The notes under the pieces: model-generated
Database searches by the model: none
What the model saw: only the letters and a program-made list of their open reading frames with translations
What the model was told of the DNA's origin: nothing
In this document: positions 10,818 through 22,126 of the stretch, in pieces
How the letters are laid out: every line of letters begins with the position of its first letter
Position numbering within the stretch: the stretch's first letter is position 1
Assembly: GCF_002234675.1 (NCBI RefSeq)
Contig: NC_019859.2
Location: 62,001 to 126,000 of the forward strand
DNA length: 64,000 nt
Reading direction: 5' to 3'
Source of the DNA: Oryzias latipes
Taxonomy: Eukaryota; Chordata; Actinopteri; Beloniformes; Adrianichthyidae
Translations under genes and position numbers: made by a program

Positions 10818-11511
10818 AACCGTCAGCTGCCGCTGCAGGCGCACACGCATGCACACACGCTCGCACACATACACACGTGCGCATAGACGCTCACGCTCGG
10901 ACCCGGTAACACGTCATTTACATCAGCTTACCCTTTTCATTCCGTCCCTATCCCTCTGCAGGTAGCCCTGGGTGCACACTAGGTTGCCGACTCACCATCC
11001 CCATGCATACATTAACACGAGGCACACACGACGCCAACATTAACGTTGGTTTGTTTACCCGGAAGTAACCCGGTAACCCGGAAGTGGTCATGGACACCCT
11101 GGGTCATGTGACGCATCGGTCACTGTTTGTATTTATTTTTATTGATGATTATTGTTATTTTTCTGTACACGACACAGAATGTTTAGTTGAATGAAACTGT
11201 TTATTTCTGTATGTTTATTTATGTTGTTGAACAATGCAAACACTTCTCCCTGTTTTCTCTTTAGACTGATGGAGAGCAACGCCCAGGAGGAGGGGCTTAC
11301 CACTTAAAAGAGAACCAGATACAGCTGTCAGTGTGGGAGTCTGAGTGGAGAAGTTGGAGAGTCTGAGAGGAGAATTTGGAGTGTTGGATTGGAGAAGTCT
11401 ATGTTGGTTAACCTTTGTGGAGCAATTGGTGTGCTCTGTTCTTGCATTAAAGTCAAGAATACTTTCACCTTGGCGCCTCTGCCCAATCATTCCCTGGTGG
11501 GACCCACGACA
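10805..11511 (+). repeat. 3' LTR of the Gmr1-type element
   Basis: 707 bp, two mismatches from the 5' LTR. It supplies the pol stop codon (10815-10817) and, on the other strand, gives the interrupted L2 frame a false C-terminus. Confidence 0.95.
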
Positions 11512-13607
11512 TAGGTTAACAGGAGGATCTTGAACTGGATTCTAGAATCAACTGGGATCCAGTGAAGTGAAACCAACACAGGAGTGATGTGATCTCTTCT
11601 GCTAGTTCCTACTAACAATCTAGCTGCTGCGTTCTGAACAAGCTGGAGACTTCTTAAGGAACTCTTAGGACACGCTGCTAACAAGGAGTTACAGTAATCC
11701 AGCCTCGACGTAACAAATGCATGGATGAGTTTTTCAGCATCACTCTTAGAAAGTATATTTCTGATCTTAGCAATATTCCGCAGGTGAAAAAAGGCAGTTC
11801 TACACGCCTGAGATATGTGAGCCTTAAATGATAAATCCTGGTCAAATAAAACCCCAAGGTTTCTAACTGTGAAATTGGAGGCTATACTTATGCCATCCAG
11901 GGAGACTATCTGAGCAGACAGAGCATCTCTCAGGTTTTTAGCACCAAGTATAATGACCTCAGTTTTTTCTGGGTTCAAGAGGAGGTAATTAATTGTCATC
12001 CAGGTCTTGATGTCACTGATGCAGGCGTTCAGTTTCTCTATCTGGTCATTCTGGTCAGGTTTCATGGATAAATACAACTGCTTATCGTCGGCATAACAAT
12101 GAAAATTAATGCTGTGTTTCCTGATTATGTTTCCTAGGGGTAGCATAAAAAGTGTAAACAGGATCGGTCCCAAGACTGAGCCCTGTGGGACTCCATAGTT
12201 GACTCGAGTGCACTGAGAGGAATGGCCATCTACATTAACGAACTGATACCTATCGGACAGATAGGATTTAAACCACTGGAGAGCAGATCCTCTGATCCCT
12301 ATGTCCTGCTCTAATCTATGGAGTAAAATACCGTGGTCGATAGTGTCAAAGGCTGCACTGAGGTCCAACAGGACCAGAATAGAAAGTAGTCCCTTTTCTG
12401 AGGCCAATAACAAGTCATTAGAGACTCTAACTAGTGCAGTTTCCGTACTGTGGTGAGGTCTAAACCCCGACTGAAAGTCTTCAAAGTGGCTGTTGTCCTG
12501 TAGGTGGCAGTAAAGCTGCTTAACTACAACTCTTTCTAGGATTTTAGAAATAAAGGGGAGGTTTGATATCGGTCTATAGTTGGCCAAGATGCTGGGCTTT
12601 TTCAGTAGAGGTTTAACAACTGCATATTTAAAAGACTGTGGCACGTAACCCGTTTCCAGAGAGGTATTTATCATTGTTAATATGGGATAATTAATTAGGG
12701 GAAAAGTTTCTTTAAAAAGTCTAGTGGGAATTGGGTCTAACAGACACGTTGAGGATTTGGAGGACGTAATAATTGATGCTATTTCCGCTTGATCCACAGC
12801 AGTGAAGCAGTCTAATGTTACAGAGGTTTCTATGGATGCCTCCACTTCTACCGCTTCAGCCTGTTCTGGGCTGATAGTAGGAATAACTTGATTTAACTTA
12901 TGTCTAATATTTGAGATTTTACCATCAAAAAATGTAAGAAAATCATCAGAGCTGAGAGAAACAGGAACATGTGGTTCTACTGAGCTCTGACTGCGAGTTA
13001 ATCTAGCAATAGTGCTAAAAAGAAATCTTGGGTTGTTTCCATTCTCTGATATTAAGGTTGAATAGTACTGGCTTCTAGCTCTACGCAGAGCTTTTTTATA
13101 ATTTAATAGGCTATGTTTCCAGATATCCAGAGACTGCTCTGAACCGGAGCGGCGCCATTCTCTTTCCAACTTACGGGTTTCTTGTTTAAGAGAACGAGTT
13201 TCAGCGTTAAACCACGGTGCTACTCGGTTTTGTCTGACGAACTTAGGTTTCAAGGGGGCAACAACATGGAGTGTACTCCTGAGGGCTTGTAAGGCATCAT
13301 CAACAAACTGGTCATTTATATTAGGACTGATACTATGGGAGCTGGACTCAGAGTATTTTCTCAGAATATCACTAAGTACTGGCTGAACTGTGTGTTTAAA
13401 CTCAGACACAGAACGGTCAGTTAAGGTTCTTCTAAGTTGTTTCTTATTCACTGGGGCAGAAGGATGTTCCAGTGTAAGCTGGAAGGTAATCAGAAAGTGA
13501 TCAGAAATGATGGGGTTAAGAGGAAGGACACTCAGCTGGCTGATCTCTATACCATGGGTTAGAACAAGATCCAGGGTGTGCTTATGACAGTGAGTGGGTT
13601 CATTCAC
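11487..13607 (-). pseudogene. L2-type LINE ORF2 fragment, reverse transcriptase
   Basis: A 706-codon open frame. It starts in the last part of the endonuclease ([10 protein letters not shown], then [10 protein letters not shown] with the catalytic SDH). RT blocks are clear: [66 protein letters not shown] and the YADD box ([10 protein letters not shown]; the other copy has YADDTQL). The last residues (VVGPTRE) and the stop come from the inserted LTR, so the C-terminal end is chimeric. The frame is otherwise free of stops, so this copy decayed little before the insertion. It lacks ORF1, most of the endonuclease and its 3' tail. Confidence 0.85.
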
Positions 13608-13838
13608 ACTTTGGGTGAAACCAACATCATCTAATAAAGCTGCAAAAGCCTTTCCTAGACAGTCACTGGGGTCATCAACATGAATATTAAAATCCCCTAA
13701 TATTATAATTTGATCAGAATCTAAGACAATAGTCGATAGGAAGTCGGAAAACTCAGTTAAAAATTCTGAATATGGGCCGGGGGGGCGATAAATAATTATG
13801 AGTAAAACAGGTTTTTGAGTCTTCCTGTTTGGGTGATT
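11515..13838 (-). mobile_element. L2-type LINE fragment (endonuclease C-terminal part and RT), split by the LTR element
   Basis: It is highly similar to the plus-strand L2 at 40490-42960. It starts (minus sense) inside the endonuclease at about 13838 and reads through RT to the LTR insertion point; the remaining 52 bp lie at 5593-5644. Both natural ends are missing. Upstream, at 13839-13900, a different repeat motif (taaaaactttattaatctcc) begins. Confidence 0.9.
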
Positions 13839-14289
13839 TATAGATAGATAAAAACTTTATTAATCTCCCAAGGGAGAAATTCAGGTGTCCGGCAGCAAAA
13901 CACACACAAACACACACAATAAATAACAATAAAATTGCAGTTTATATCAGGCAGATTTGTTAAACATCAGTACCAAACTGAAATGTACTGAACCGAGCCC
14001 TATGAAACCCTGAACCAAACCAAATTGAGATTTTAGCGTATCATTACACCCCCAGAAACTATATAAAAAATCACGTGAATTCATAGTTCCAATCGTATCC
14101 AGACAATATAAAGGCTGATGTTATTGAGGAGGCATGACTGCATGGCCTCTGACTCAAGCTGAGAAAACGGGAACATCCGCAGCTCTATGGTGAGTCCCTC
14201 ACGAAAAGTCAGGTGAAAGCGGGACAGGAGTCTTCTTCCAGGTCGGATGACGTTGTTTTGGCTGCAATTGAAAGGCTGACTTTGGAAGT
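13839..14289. other. Non-coding stretch between LINE fragments
   Basis: It starts with a fish-repeat-like motif (actttattaatctcccaagg) and a short CA-rich tract (13903-13920). I see no gene in it. Confidence 0.4.
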
Positions 14290-14313
14290 CTGCTGCGTGA
14301 AAACACTTTACTG

Positions 14314-14610
14314 GTGGCTTACATTTCCTGGCTGGTTGAGATGAACGATGCTGAGATAAAGATTTGCAAGACAAAGATTCATGGTTTGAAAGAAAAAGAT
14401 GAGGAGAACATCAGAGAACACGTGGTTGGAATCTTGTCCAAAATCGCACCACAGTGGGCAGACGTGATGGACACGACGGTGGACACGGTTCATCGACTGG
14501 GGAGGAGGGAGGAAGGAAGACATCCCCAGGTGATCCTGCAGTTCATCACGAGACGCCATAGAGATGCTTTCTGGAAGATCACCAAGAACTGCAGACCTGC
14601 AAAGACCTGA
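14314..14610 (+). pseudogene. LINE ORF1 fragment (L1 transposase_22-like RNA-binding domain)
   Basis: 98 codons: KIHGLKEKDEENIREHVVGI, then VDTVHRLGRREEGRHPQVIL and FITRRHRDAFWKITK. This is the pattern of the RRM of L1-type ORF1 proteins (nucleic-acid chaperone). The same segment occurs, more decayed, at 22860-23060. After the stop, a shifted frame continues (LRIHFKEDFSKADQDARAAV), so the ORF is broken by a frameshift at about 14600. Confidence 0.7.
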
Positions 14611-15540
14611 GGATCCACTTCAAGGAGGACTTCAGTAAAGCAGACCAAGATGCTCGAGCGGCCGTCTGATGGAGATTGAGCGGTCCGAGCAGAAGGGAAG
14701 AACGTCTACTACAGGGACCATGTGGGATACATCAACGGGACTAGAGTCACTGTAGAGTGAAATATTTACATGGAGGTAAGTTACTTATGTCAATGAGAGT
14801 TCATAGGGTTTTATTGAAATAGGTTTTTTATTCTAGTTATTCTAAAGTTTGCTGGTATATTAACATTTGATTTAAGACACTTTGTTTACACATTATAGCA
14901 AATCTAAGTAGAGTATTTACCTTTACTTACAAAAAAGATATTTTTTCTAAGATGTGAGAAGTCTTCATTACTATGCTTCTATAATTCATCTCATTACAAT
15001 TTATATTGTTTTCCAGATAAACATTTCAGTAAAATTTACCATTTAATGTTAGAATTCTCAGTTTTATATTAAGAAAATAGTTAGGAGCCCTGGTTAATCT
15101 TTCATTTAAAACACCAACTTCTTTCATCTGAAATTCTCTTTTTTGTTTTATGTCTTCCGGTTCTGTTGAACTTTTGTTTCACTAAAGACTAGAGGTATTA
15201 GAGACTGTTAAATGAAAATCACTTTTTTTTGTTTAGCAAAAGCCAAAAAGTTCAATGTTGTTGTTTTGGACTAATTAGTTTTCTTCTTCCGCCTGTTACC
15301 CCAAGTTGGGGCATAGGACACATACAACAGGTCTATAGGTAAGGGGGCGGATGCAATGTGGTTTGGATGGAAGTCAAAGTCCAAACCCTGGTCATGGAAC
15401 TTGGCTTTTGGGACATGGAACGTCACTATAGAATCACTGGATCATTTGTTTTTAATGTATGTATGTTAATAGTTTTTGGAAAGGTTTTTTTATTGGTGCT
15501 GCTCAAAGTTCCTTAGTCTCATTAAATTACAGAAACACAT

Positions 15541-16122
15541 TTGTTTCAAGATAATTTAGTTTCTGTTCCATCAGCTACCTTTTATTGGGCTAATTTCACT
15601 TCTAACATTGATTGGAAAAAAGTCTGGTCTTTACCACAAAAATACTTCTTAACAAATAAATTCAAAGAAATCTCTTTTAAACTACTACACAGATTTTATC
15701 CAGCAAAGCATTATTTAACTAAATTTAGGGCTGACATAAACACCAGTTGTACTTTTTGCCAGAAACAACCTGAAACCTGATCTCATTTATTCTGGTTTTG
15801 TGAATTTACATACAGATTTTGGAAAAACATTCACAAATTTATCACCGATTCTATTTTTGCTGACATACAACTTTATTATAAAAACGTACTTTTTGGTTTT
15901 CATAGCTTTGATGTCAGAGATCGTGATGCTTTCTTTTGTGTAAACATGGTATTATTTATGGCTAAATTTCATATAGACAAAAGAAAATTTTACAATAAAA
16001 AACCTGATTTCTTTGTGTTCAAACTGGAACTGCAGCAATATTTAAACTTAATTTCTGCTTCAAAAAATATAAAAGCTCAAAAAACAATTAGCATCTGTAA
16101 TTCTTTTGGACTGCTGACATAG
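15541..16122 (+). pseudogene. LINE ORF2 C-terminal fragment (L1/Tx1 type)
   Basis: It reads FKLLHRFYPAKHYLTKF, then TCTFCQKQPET, a stop at 15778, then SHLFWFCEFTYRFWKNIHKF to a final stop near 16120. The CxFC...H...C pattern is the zinc-knuckle-like tail found after RT in L1-clade ORF2. One in-frame stop divides it. Confidence 0.65.
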
Positions 16123-16488
16123 ATTTACTCTCGCATTTTCTCTTTTCTCTTTTTATTTTTTTTGTTCCATTTTATTTTTTTTCCCTTTTGTGTTTATTAT
16201 TAATAATTAGTATTTTTTAAAGAATGTAACACATTTGTTCTGTATTCAGAATTCTATTGTACATTAAATGTGCATAAATGTTGCATTTTCTTGTTTTGTA
16301 TGTTGCAATTGTTCAATAAAAATATATATATATATAAAAATACATCAAAAAAAAAATATATATATATATATATTGCCATCCTAATTTTATTTTTATTTTT
16401 TTTCATCTTTATTATCTTTCTATTGTATACATGTGGATATGTATGCAATATTTTCAAATTCTAATTTAAAAAAATGTTTTAAAAAAAA

Positions 16489-16502
16489 CTAAAAAACAAC
16501 GG

Positions 16503-16508
<6 letters not shown>
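16489..16508. repeat. 20-bp target site duplication, left copy
   Basis: ctaaaaaacaacggagttct, identical to 22107-22126. It borders the poly(T) (minus-strand poly(A)) of the L1 between the two copies. Confidence 0.95.
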
Positions 16509-16536
<28 letters not shown>

Positions 16537-16539
<3 letters not shown>

Positions 16540-19185
16540 TTGTCCTGTCCAACAGCTAGGCAGACAGATGAGAGCTGAGGGCCTCTTGGGTTGGACATAT
16601 TTTACTTTAACAAGAGGGGTTATTAATCTTCAGACAAACCAAAGGTATGTCTGAATAAACCCCTTTTGTAATTGAGGCCAAACTTTATTAATTTCAAACA
16701 TGTCTGAAAATCTTTGGTGTTGGACCGGACGGAAAAGGAAAGAGGGGAAGAAGAGAGAGGGACGTTAGAGAGAGGGGGGGTAGGGGGTGATAATAGGAGG
16801 GGAAGGGGGATAAGACCATGAAGCAGCATAAAGCAACAAGTTTACTGGTTGTTAATCATTATGGTAAGGTTCAAATGTAAAATAAAAAACAAACAAAAAA
16901 AAAAAGGGCGGAGCCTGTCCACACACACACTCAAATGTTATAAACACACCTGTTAGTTGCAAAAATGTCCACCTGTCGACATGTACACAAAACAGATAGT
17001 GTTCACACGCATACTTATGCCTTAAAACCAACTAGTGTGAAATATTTCAGTCATTCAGTCTGTTGAGCTAACACCTGTGCTCAGGTGAGTGTTTATGTTC
17101 TTCTAAAATGGATGGTGGAACGTGAAAAGAAGGAGGGAGAGTGCCCAGCCATCCCCACCCCAAGACCCCCACCGCACCAGCAGCGGCAGCCGGATTCCCC
17201 CCAACGCCACACGGGAACCGGCAGGGAACAACCGCCGCCCGGGCGACCAAGCCCGCCACCCAGGCCAGGGCCAGCAGGGCCGCCGCAAGGCCCCCAGAGC
17301 CAGAGAGCAGGGAGGCACGGAGGGAAAGAGGGCGCCGCCCCAGCCCAACCAGGAGAGCAGCCCCCCCGCCGCGCCGGGAGAACCCAACGCAGGGCCCCAC
17401 CGGAGAAGGACGCCCACAGCCCCAGACGAGCACCCCACCACCACCCAGGAGTTCCGGGCATCCCCCCGCCCCAACCCCAGGTACGGGCCAGGACCCCCCA
17501 AGGGAGACCCACTCCGCACTCCAGGCAGCCACCCGCCCGGCCCACGGTTGGTCCAGGGAGGAGCGAGGCAGGGGCCCGCCGCCCCCGCCCAGAAGGGGGG
17601 AACCCCGGGGAAAAAAGAGGGCCCACAAGGGGTGTTGTAAATATGGCCCGACCAGGCTCGGCCACAGTTGGAAATTTGGCGGGGCCCAGCACTCAGGAGC
17701 AAGGACCAGAACCCACCCCCCAGGGACACGAACACCCCCGGCTCAGATGTAATGTGAACCCCCCCCACCGCGCGGAGAGAGCACCGCCGGGCCCAGGAAG
17801 CCAGCACCCCGGGGACACAGCCGCCGTTGCAAAGGGGCCCGTACCCCCCACCAGGGAAGAGGCAGGGGACAGATGGTCCTAGGTCCCACCTTCCTTGCAA
17901 AATGTGTGTGCGTGTATGTGTGTTTGAGAGAGTGTGTGTGTGCATGTGTGTGTGTTTATGTTGGGATGTATATATTGAGGGGGGAGGGGTGTGTGTACTA
18001 AGGGGGGTGCGGTTAAAATTGGAGGGTAGGGCACTAAGGGGACGTCTCTTGATTACTCACAGTGACGTCCCCTCACCCTCCCCACCAAGGGGCCCTAAAT
18101 GTCTAAGGTGCGGTTAAAATTGGCGGGTAGGGTGCTAGGAGGACATCCGCTGCTTGCTGGCAGTGATGTCCAAGCACCCCCCCTACCAAGGGCCCTACAT
18201 GTCTAAGGTGCAAATAAAACCGAAAGAGGGGGGGCCCACTCAATACGGCAACCACAGGAGGGGGGTCACTGCCTAGTAAACCCCCCCCAAGGCTCATCGC
18301 AGGCTAAGCCCCCACCCCCTGACCCTATTATGAGGTTATATGAGGAAGGGGGTAAGTTGGGGACAGATGATAGACTGTCCCCCGGTGGTCAAACAGCCGT
18401 CCCCCGCCCCCCCCCCCCCCCCCCCCCCCAGCAAGGGGGCCAGGCCCACCCAGCCCCGGGGCCCCACCCCCGGAGGCGCAGACACCCCAGGCCCAGCACC
18501 ACCACCCCAACACAGAGAGAGGGGAGCCAGAAAGCGCCGGCCCCCCCCGGAGCAAGCCCAGGCCCCCACCCCCAAACGCCGGCCCTAGAAGAGCTCTGGT
18601 CAGGCCTCGACGGGACCGAGGCAGCCAACCGGCCGGGGAAACCGCCGATGGCCTCAGCGGAGACCCCGACCCGTCAACCCCCCCTGCCCCGTACCAATAG
18701 TGCCCCCCCCCCTCCCCCAGAATGCCCCCCCACAGGACAGGGCCGACAAGACCCCCACCCCACCCCCAGACCCCGCAGCCGAAGCGGATGACACCCAGAG
18801 CGATCGGGGGCCCCAAGAGGGTTGTCCCGTCCCGCCCCAGAGCCAGGGAAGGGCCGATCCCAGCCCCAGGTGTAGACGGGAAGCCCATCCAGCGCCGCTG
18901 GGCCCCCCCCCCCGAGCCGCGCCCCCCGCCAACCCCCCCCCAGCACAGGCAAAGGGACCACCCCCCCAAGCCAAGCCAGACCACCACCCCACCCCCCCAC
19001 CACGCACCCCCACACCCAAGCCCAGAGGACCACGCAGCGCCCCAGGCCGCCCCACCCAGGCGCCGGACCCGACCCCCCGACCAACGGAGCCCCCACCACC
19101 CCCGGCCAGGCACCGGAGGCCCCGACCCCCACCCCGGCACACGGCAGAAGGGCAAGGAGCAGCGACGACCATGCCCCCCCACCCC
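16537..19185 (-). other. Long G-rich 3' UTR of the L1 element
   Basis: About 2.65 kb between the ORF2 stop and the poly(A). On the plus strand, 17120-17880 and 18370-19180 consist largely of C runs (a run of about 24 Cs at 18408-18429), i.e. G runs in the L1 RNA. Between them lie two tandem 100-bp units (18007-18107 and 18108-18207) and a (TG)-rich segment (17900-17960). Very long frames on both strands here are composition artefacts, not genes. The G runs could form G-quadruplexes. Confidence 0.75.
18007..18207 (-). repeat. Tandem 100-bp duplication in the L1 3' UTR
   Basis: Two units, 18007-18107 and 18108-18207, each starting gtgcggttaaaattgg and ending catgtctaag or aatgtctaag. A third partial start (gtgcaaataaaacc) follows. 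The units differ at many positions, so the duplication belongs to the family rather than to this copy. Confidence 0.8.
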
Positions 19186-22106
19186 CTAAGTCACGGAGTT
19201 AGCTATGGGAGACCAGAGAGACCGAATTCTTTCAAAGTTACTTGAACTTTGGGCTGACATTTTTTCCAAGCTGATATGATCAAGCAGCAGATTTCTGTGT
19301 TGACTTATATTTATATTTTTTTTGCTTTTCCAATTTATTAAAATAGTTTTTTTAGCAATGCAAAGAGTTATGAAAATGATAGAGCCTAATCCTCCTTCTA
19401 CATCGATGGCACTCATGTCACCAAGCACACAAAGTGACGGTGAAGCTGTGATTGAAACCTTAAGCCAGACTGATAGATCGGCACATACCTGCTGCCAGAG
19501 AGCCTGGACAGGCGTGCAGAACCATAGTGCGTGCATGTAATTGTCGGGTAGATTACTGTCACAGTGCTGACAAATGTCTGAGTTACTGAGACCCATCTTG
19601 AACATCCTCTGTCCAGTGTAGTAAATTCTGTGAAGAGTTTTGAAATGGATTAGCTGCAGATTTGGATTTTTTGTCATTTTAAAGATGTTTAGACAAAGTT
19701 CTGACCAAAAACTTTCATCTGTGCTGATGCTCAAATCCGCATCCCAATTTGTTGTCGGAAGTGAAATATTGTTATCTAAATTACATAAAAGTTTGTATAT
19801 TTTGGAGAGAGTTTTATTCATTGAGAAATTGATCAGAGTGGTAACTACATCTGGTAGCTTTAAATCGTTGTCTCTGTATTTAAACTTTTTAGTAATAATT
19901 GATTTAAGTTGCTGATATTCCAAGAAGTTATATATTCCATGTTTGTCTTGAAGTTCCTGGGGAGTTATGAATCTTCTATCAATAATTATGTGCTCTAGTT
20001 GTTTTATGCCCCCTGCTTGCCAAGCTGGGAAGTGGATAATTTTTTTGTTTATGAGGATGTCTGGGTTGTTCCAGATGGGTGTCATTTTGCACGGTTGAAT
20101 TGATGATTTTGATATTTTGAGAAATTCCCACCAGGCTGTTAAAGTGGCATTTATATTAATACTTTTGAAACAATCCTGTTTTTTCAACTATTTGACTAAT
20201 AAATGGAAGATCTGACAGGTTGATCTTTCCACATAACGCCTGTTCCAAGTCTAACCATGAGTTGGTTTCTGGATTATTTTTTAACCATTTTAAGATGTAT
20301 TGTAATCTATTTGCAAGAAAGTAATTGTGGAAGTTAGGTAATTCTAATCCTCCACAGCTTTTTGCAGATTTTAAAGTTTTTAGACTAATTCTTGCAGGTT
20401 TATTGTTCCATAGAAAGCTTGATATGGATGAGTCTAATGTTTTGAACCATTTTAATGGCGGTTGTGTGGGAATCATTGAGAAGAGATAATTAACTTTGGG
20501 TAAGATTTTCATTTTTACCGTGGCTACCTTGCCCATAAGGGACAGAGGCAGGTTGGTCCAGCGTGTTAGATCGTCCTGTATGTTTTTCAGTAATGGGGTA
20601 TAGTTTAGCAGCACCAGTTCTGATATTTTGGGGGAAAAATAAATACCTAGATATTTTATATTGCCTGATTTAACTGGTATTGTGAGTCCTTGCTCCGCAT
20701 TACTGTTCAGTGGTAATAAAACAGATTTATTCCAATTAATGGAATAGTCTGATATAGAAGAGAATTCATTAATGATTGTTGCCGTTTCATTTACAGAATG
20801 TATATTACTTAAAAACAGTAATATGTCATCTGCATAGAGGCTAATTTTATGATGGCTGTGTTTGGTTTTAATTCCTTTAATACTCTCATTCTGTCTTATT
20901 GCTGCAGCTAGAGGCTCGATAAATATTGCAAAAAGAGAGGGGGAGAGTGGGCAACCCTGTCTAGTTCCTCTTCCAAGAAAAAACCTGTTGGAAGTCTGTT
21001 TATTAGTTCTAACTGATGCATTGGGGTTGTGATATAATATTTTGATCCAATTGATGAATGATTCTCCAAACCCAAACTTATGGAGGGCAGCAATGAGGAA
21101 CTTCCAATTTACTCTATCAAAGGCTTTTTCAGCATCCAATGATAGTATGGTCATTTCCTGGTTTTTGATGGTGGCATAGTCTATTATGTTAACGAGTCTG
21201 CGGACATTGTCATCCGAGTGTCTGCCTTTGATGAATCCAGTTTGATCAAAGTCAATTATGTGAGGAGTGACTTTTTCTATTCTCTGTGCTAGTGCTTTGC
21301 AGATAATTTTTACATCTGCATTAATTAAAGAAATGGGGCGATAGCTTGAAGGACTCGTGGGGTCTTTGTCTGGTTTTAGAAGAAGGATAATGTTGGCAGA
21401 GTTCATGTTAGGTGGTAGAGATTGGCTTTCATTGATAAATTTTACCGTTTTATAAAACGTTGGTGCCAGTTGTTCCCAGAATTCCTTATAAAACTCTGCA
21501 GGAAAGCCGTCAGGCCCTGGTGCTTTACCATTAGGCATAAGTAACAGAGCTTCATGAAGCTCAGACAACGAGAGCGGAGAGTCTAAATTTGTGATTTGAT
21601 CTTCGTTTAACTTGGGCAGGTTTATATTGTTGAGAAATGAGTTGATGCTTTGTTCTGATGGATTGATCTGTGGAGTGTATAAGTTTTGATAAAAGTCTTT
21701 AAACGCATTATTAATTTTTACCGGGTCATGGGTGACATTCCCTGTTTGGTCCATAATCGAAGTGATTGTTGATTTTTCTTTATTAATTTTAAGCTGATTA
21801 GCTAGAAGTTTGCCAGATTTATTTGAGTTTTCATATCTTTCCAGTCGAAGCCTTTGTATCTGGAATTGTGTTTATTGATGATGTCATTTAACTGCAGCTT
21901 TAAATTTTTCAGGTCCCCCAGTATGTGTTCCTGTGCAGAAGCAGCATAAGCAGTCTCCAGGGTTTTTATTTTATTTTCTAATTCTAATAAATCTTCTTTC
22001 TCTTTGCGTTTTTTATGCGTTGAATAAGAGATGATTTTCCCTCTCATGACTGCTTTTGCTGCTTCCCAAAGAATACTTGGTGATATTTCAGAAGTATCGT
22101 TGAATT
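19186..22106 (-). pseudogene. L1-clade ORF2 (RT and C-terminal region), frameshifted
   Basis: Minus-strand frames run ISPSILWEAAKAVMRGKIIS (about 22080-22020), then RT from 21754: GKAPGPDGFPAEFYKEFWE, YRPISLINADVKIICKALA, GFIKGRHSDDNVRRL, LSLDAEKAFDRVNW, GTRQGCPLSPSLFAIFIEPL, and the catalytic YADD at 20825-20836. The C-terminal part (20187-19186) ends with the CQHCDSN...H..WFC knuckle. Frameshifts fall near 21760-21800 and at a T-rich run near 20165-20185. RT motifs are intact. The endonuclease is absent because of 5' truncation. The family resembles teleost L1 elements such as Swimmer. Confidence 0.9.
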
Positions 22107-22126
22107 CTAAAAAACAACGGAGTTCT
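22107..22126. repeat. 20-bp target site duplication, right copy
   Basis: Identical to 16489-16508. Confidence 0.95.

Larger units (their letters stand above)
5645..11511 (+). mobile_element. Gmr1-type Ty3/Gypsy LTR retrotransposon, full length, apparently intact
   Basis: Two 707-bp LTRs flank one continuous gag-pol frame. By eye the LTRs differ at only two positions, so the insertion is recent. A tRNA-Leu-type primer-binding site follows the 5' LTR and a polypurine tract precedes the 3' LTR. The target duplication is ATAG (5641-5644 and 11511-11514; the terminal A is shared with the LTR end, so TAG is the other reading). Removing the element restores the L2 sequence GGCCTTATAGGTTAAC seen intact in the copy at 42940-42965. 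The pol order (protease, integrase, RT, RNase H) identifies the Gmr1 group, first known from cod. Confidence 0.95.
14290..16488 (+). mobile_element. L1/Tx1-type LINE, internally deleted and decayed
   Basis: It contains an ORF1 RNA-binding segment (14314-14610) and, after about 900 bp of non-coding AT-rich DNA, the C-terminal end of an ORF2 (15541-16122). Endonuclease and RT are absent. It ends in an AT-rich tail with (TA)n near 16324-16372. The 20-bp target duplication of the next L1 (16489-16508) lies immediately after it. Related to the longer copy at 22127-27560. Confidence 0.7.
16509..22106 (-). mobile_element. 5'-truncated L1-clade LINE with poly(A) tail and 20-bp target duplication
   Basis: Minus-strand element. 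Its 5' end (22106) is inside ORF2, just past the endonuclease; the 3' end is a 28-29 base poly(A) (T run 16508-16536). Perfect 20-bp flanking repeats show target-primed insertion of a truncated copy. It inserted between, or into, older LINE DNA. The 3' UTR (16537-19185) is unusually long and G-rich in the sense strand. Confidence 0.95.

Noticed and set aside
5645-11511. Endogenous retrovirus
   Set aside because: No env frame, Gypsy-type RT, tRNA-Leu primer site and Gmr1 order; an LTR retrotransposon rather than a retrovirus.
17068-19245. Overlapping Pro/Arg- and Gly-rich frames of 150-280 codons on both strands
   Set aside because: They come from extreme C/G runs in the L1 3' UTR. Overlap in all frames and absence of conserved motifs mark them as composition artefacts.
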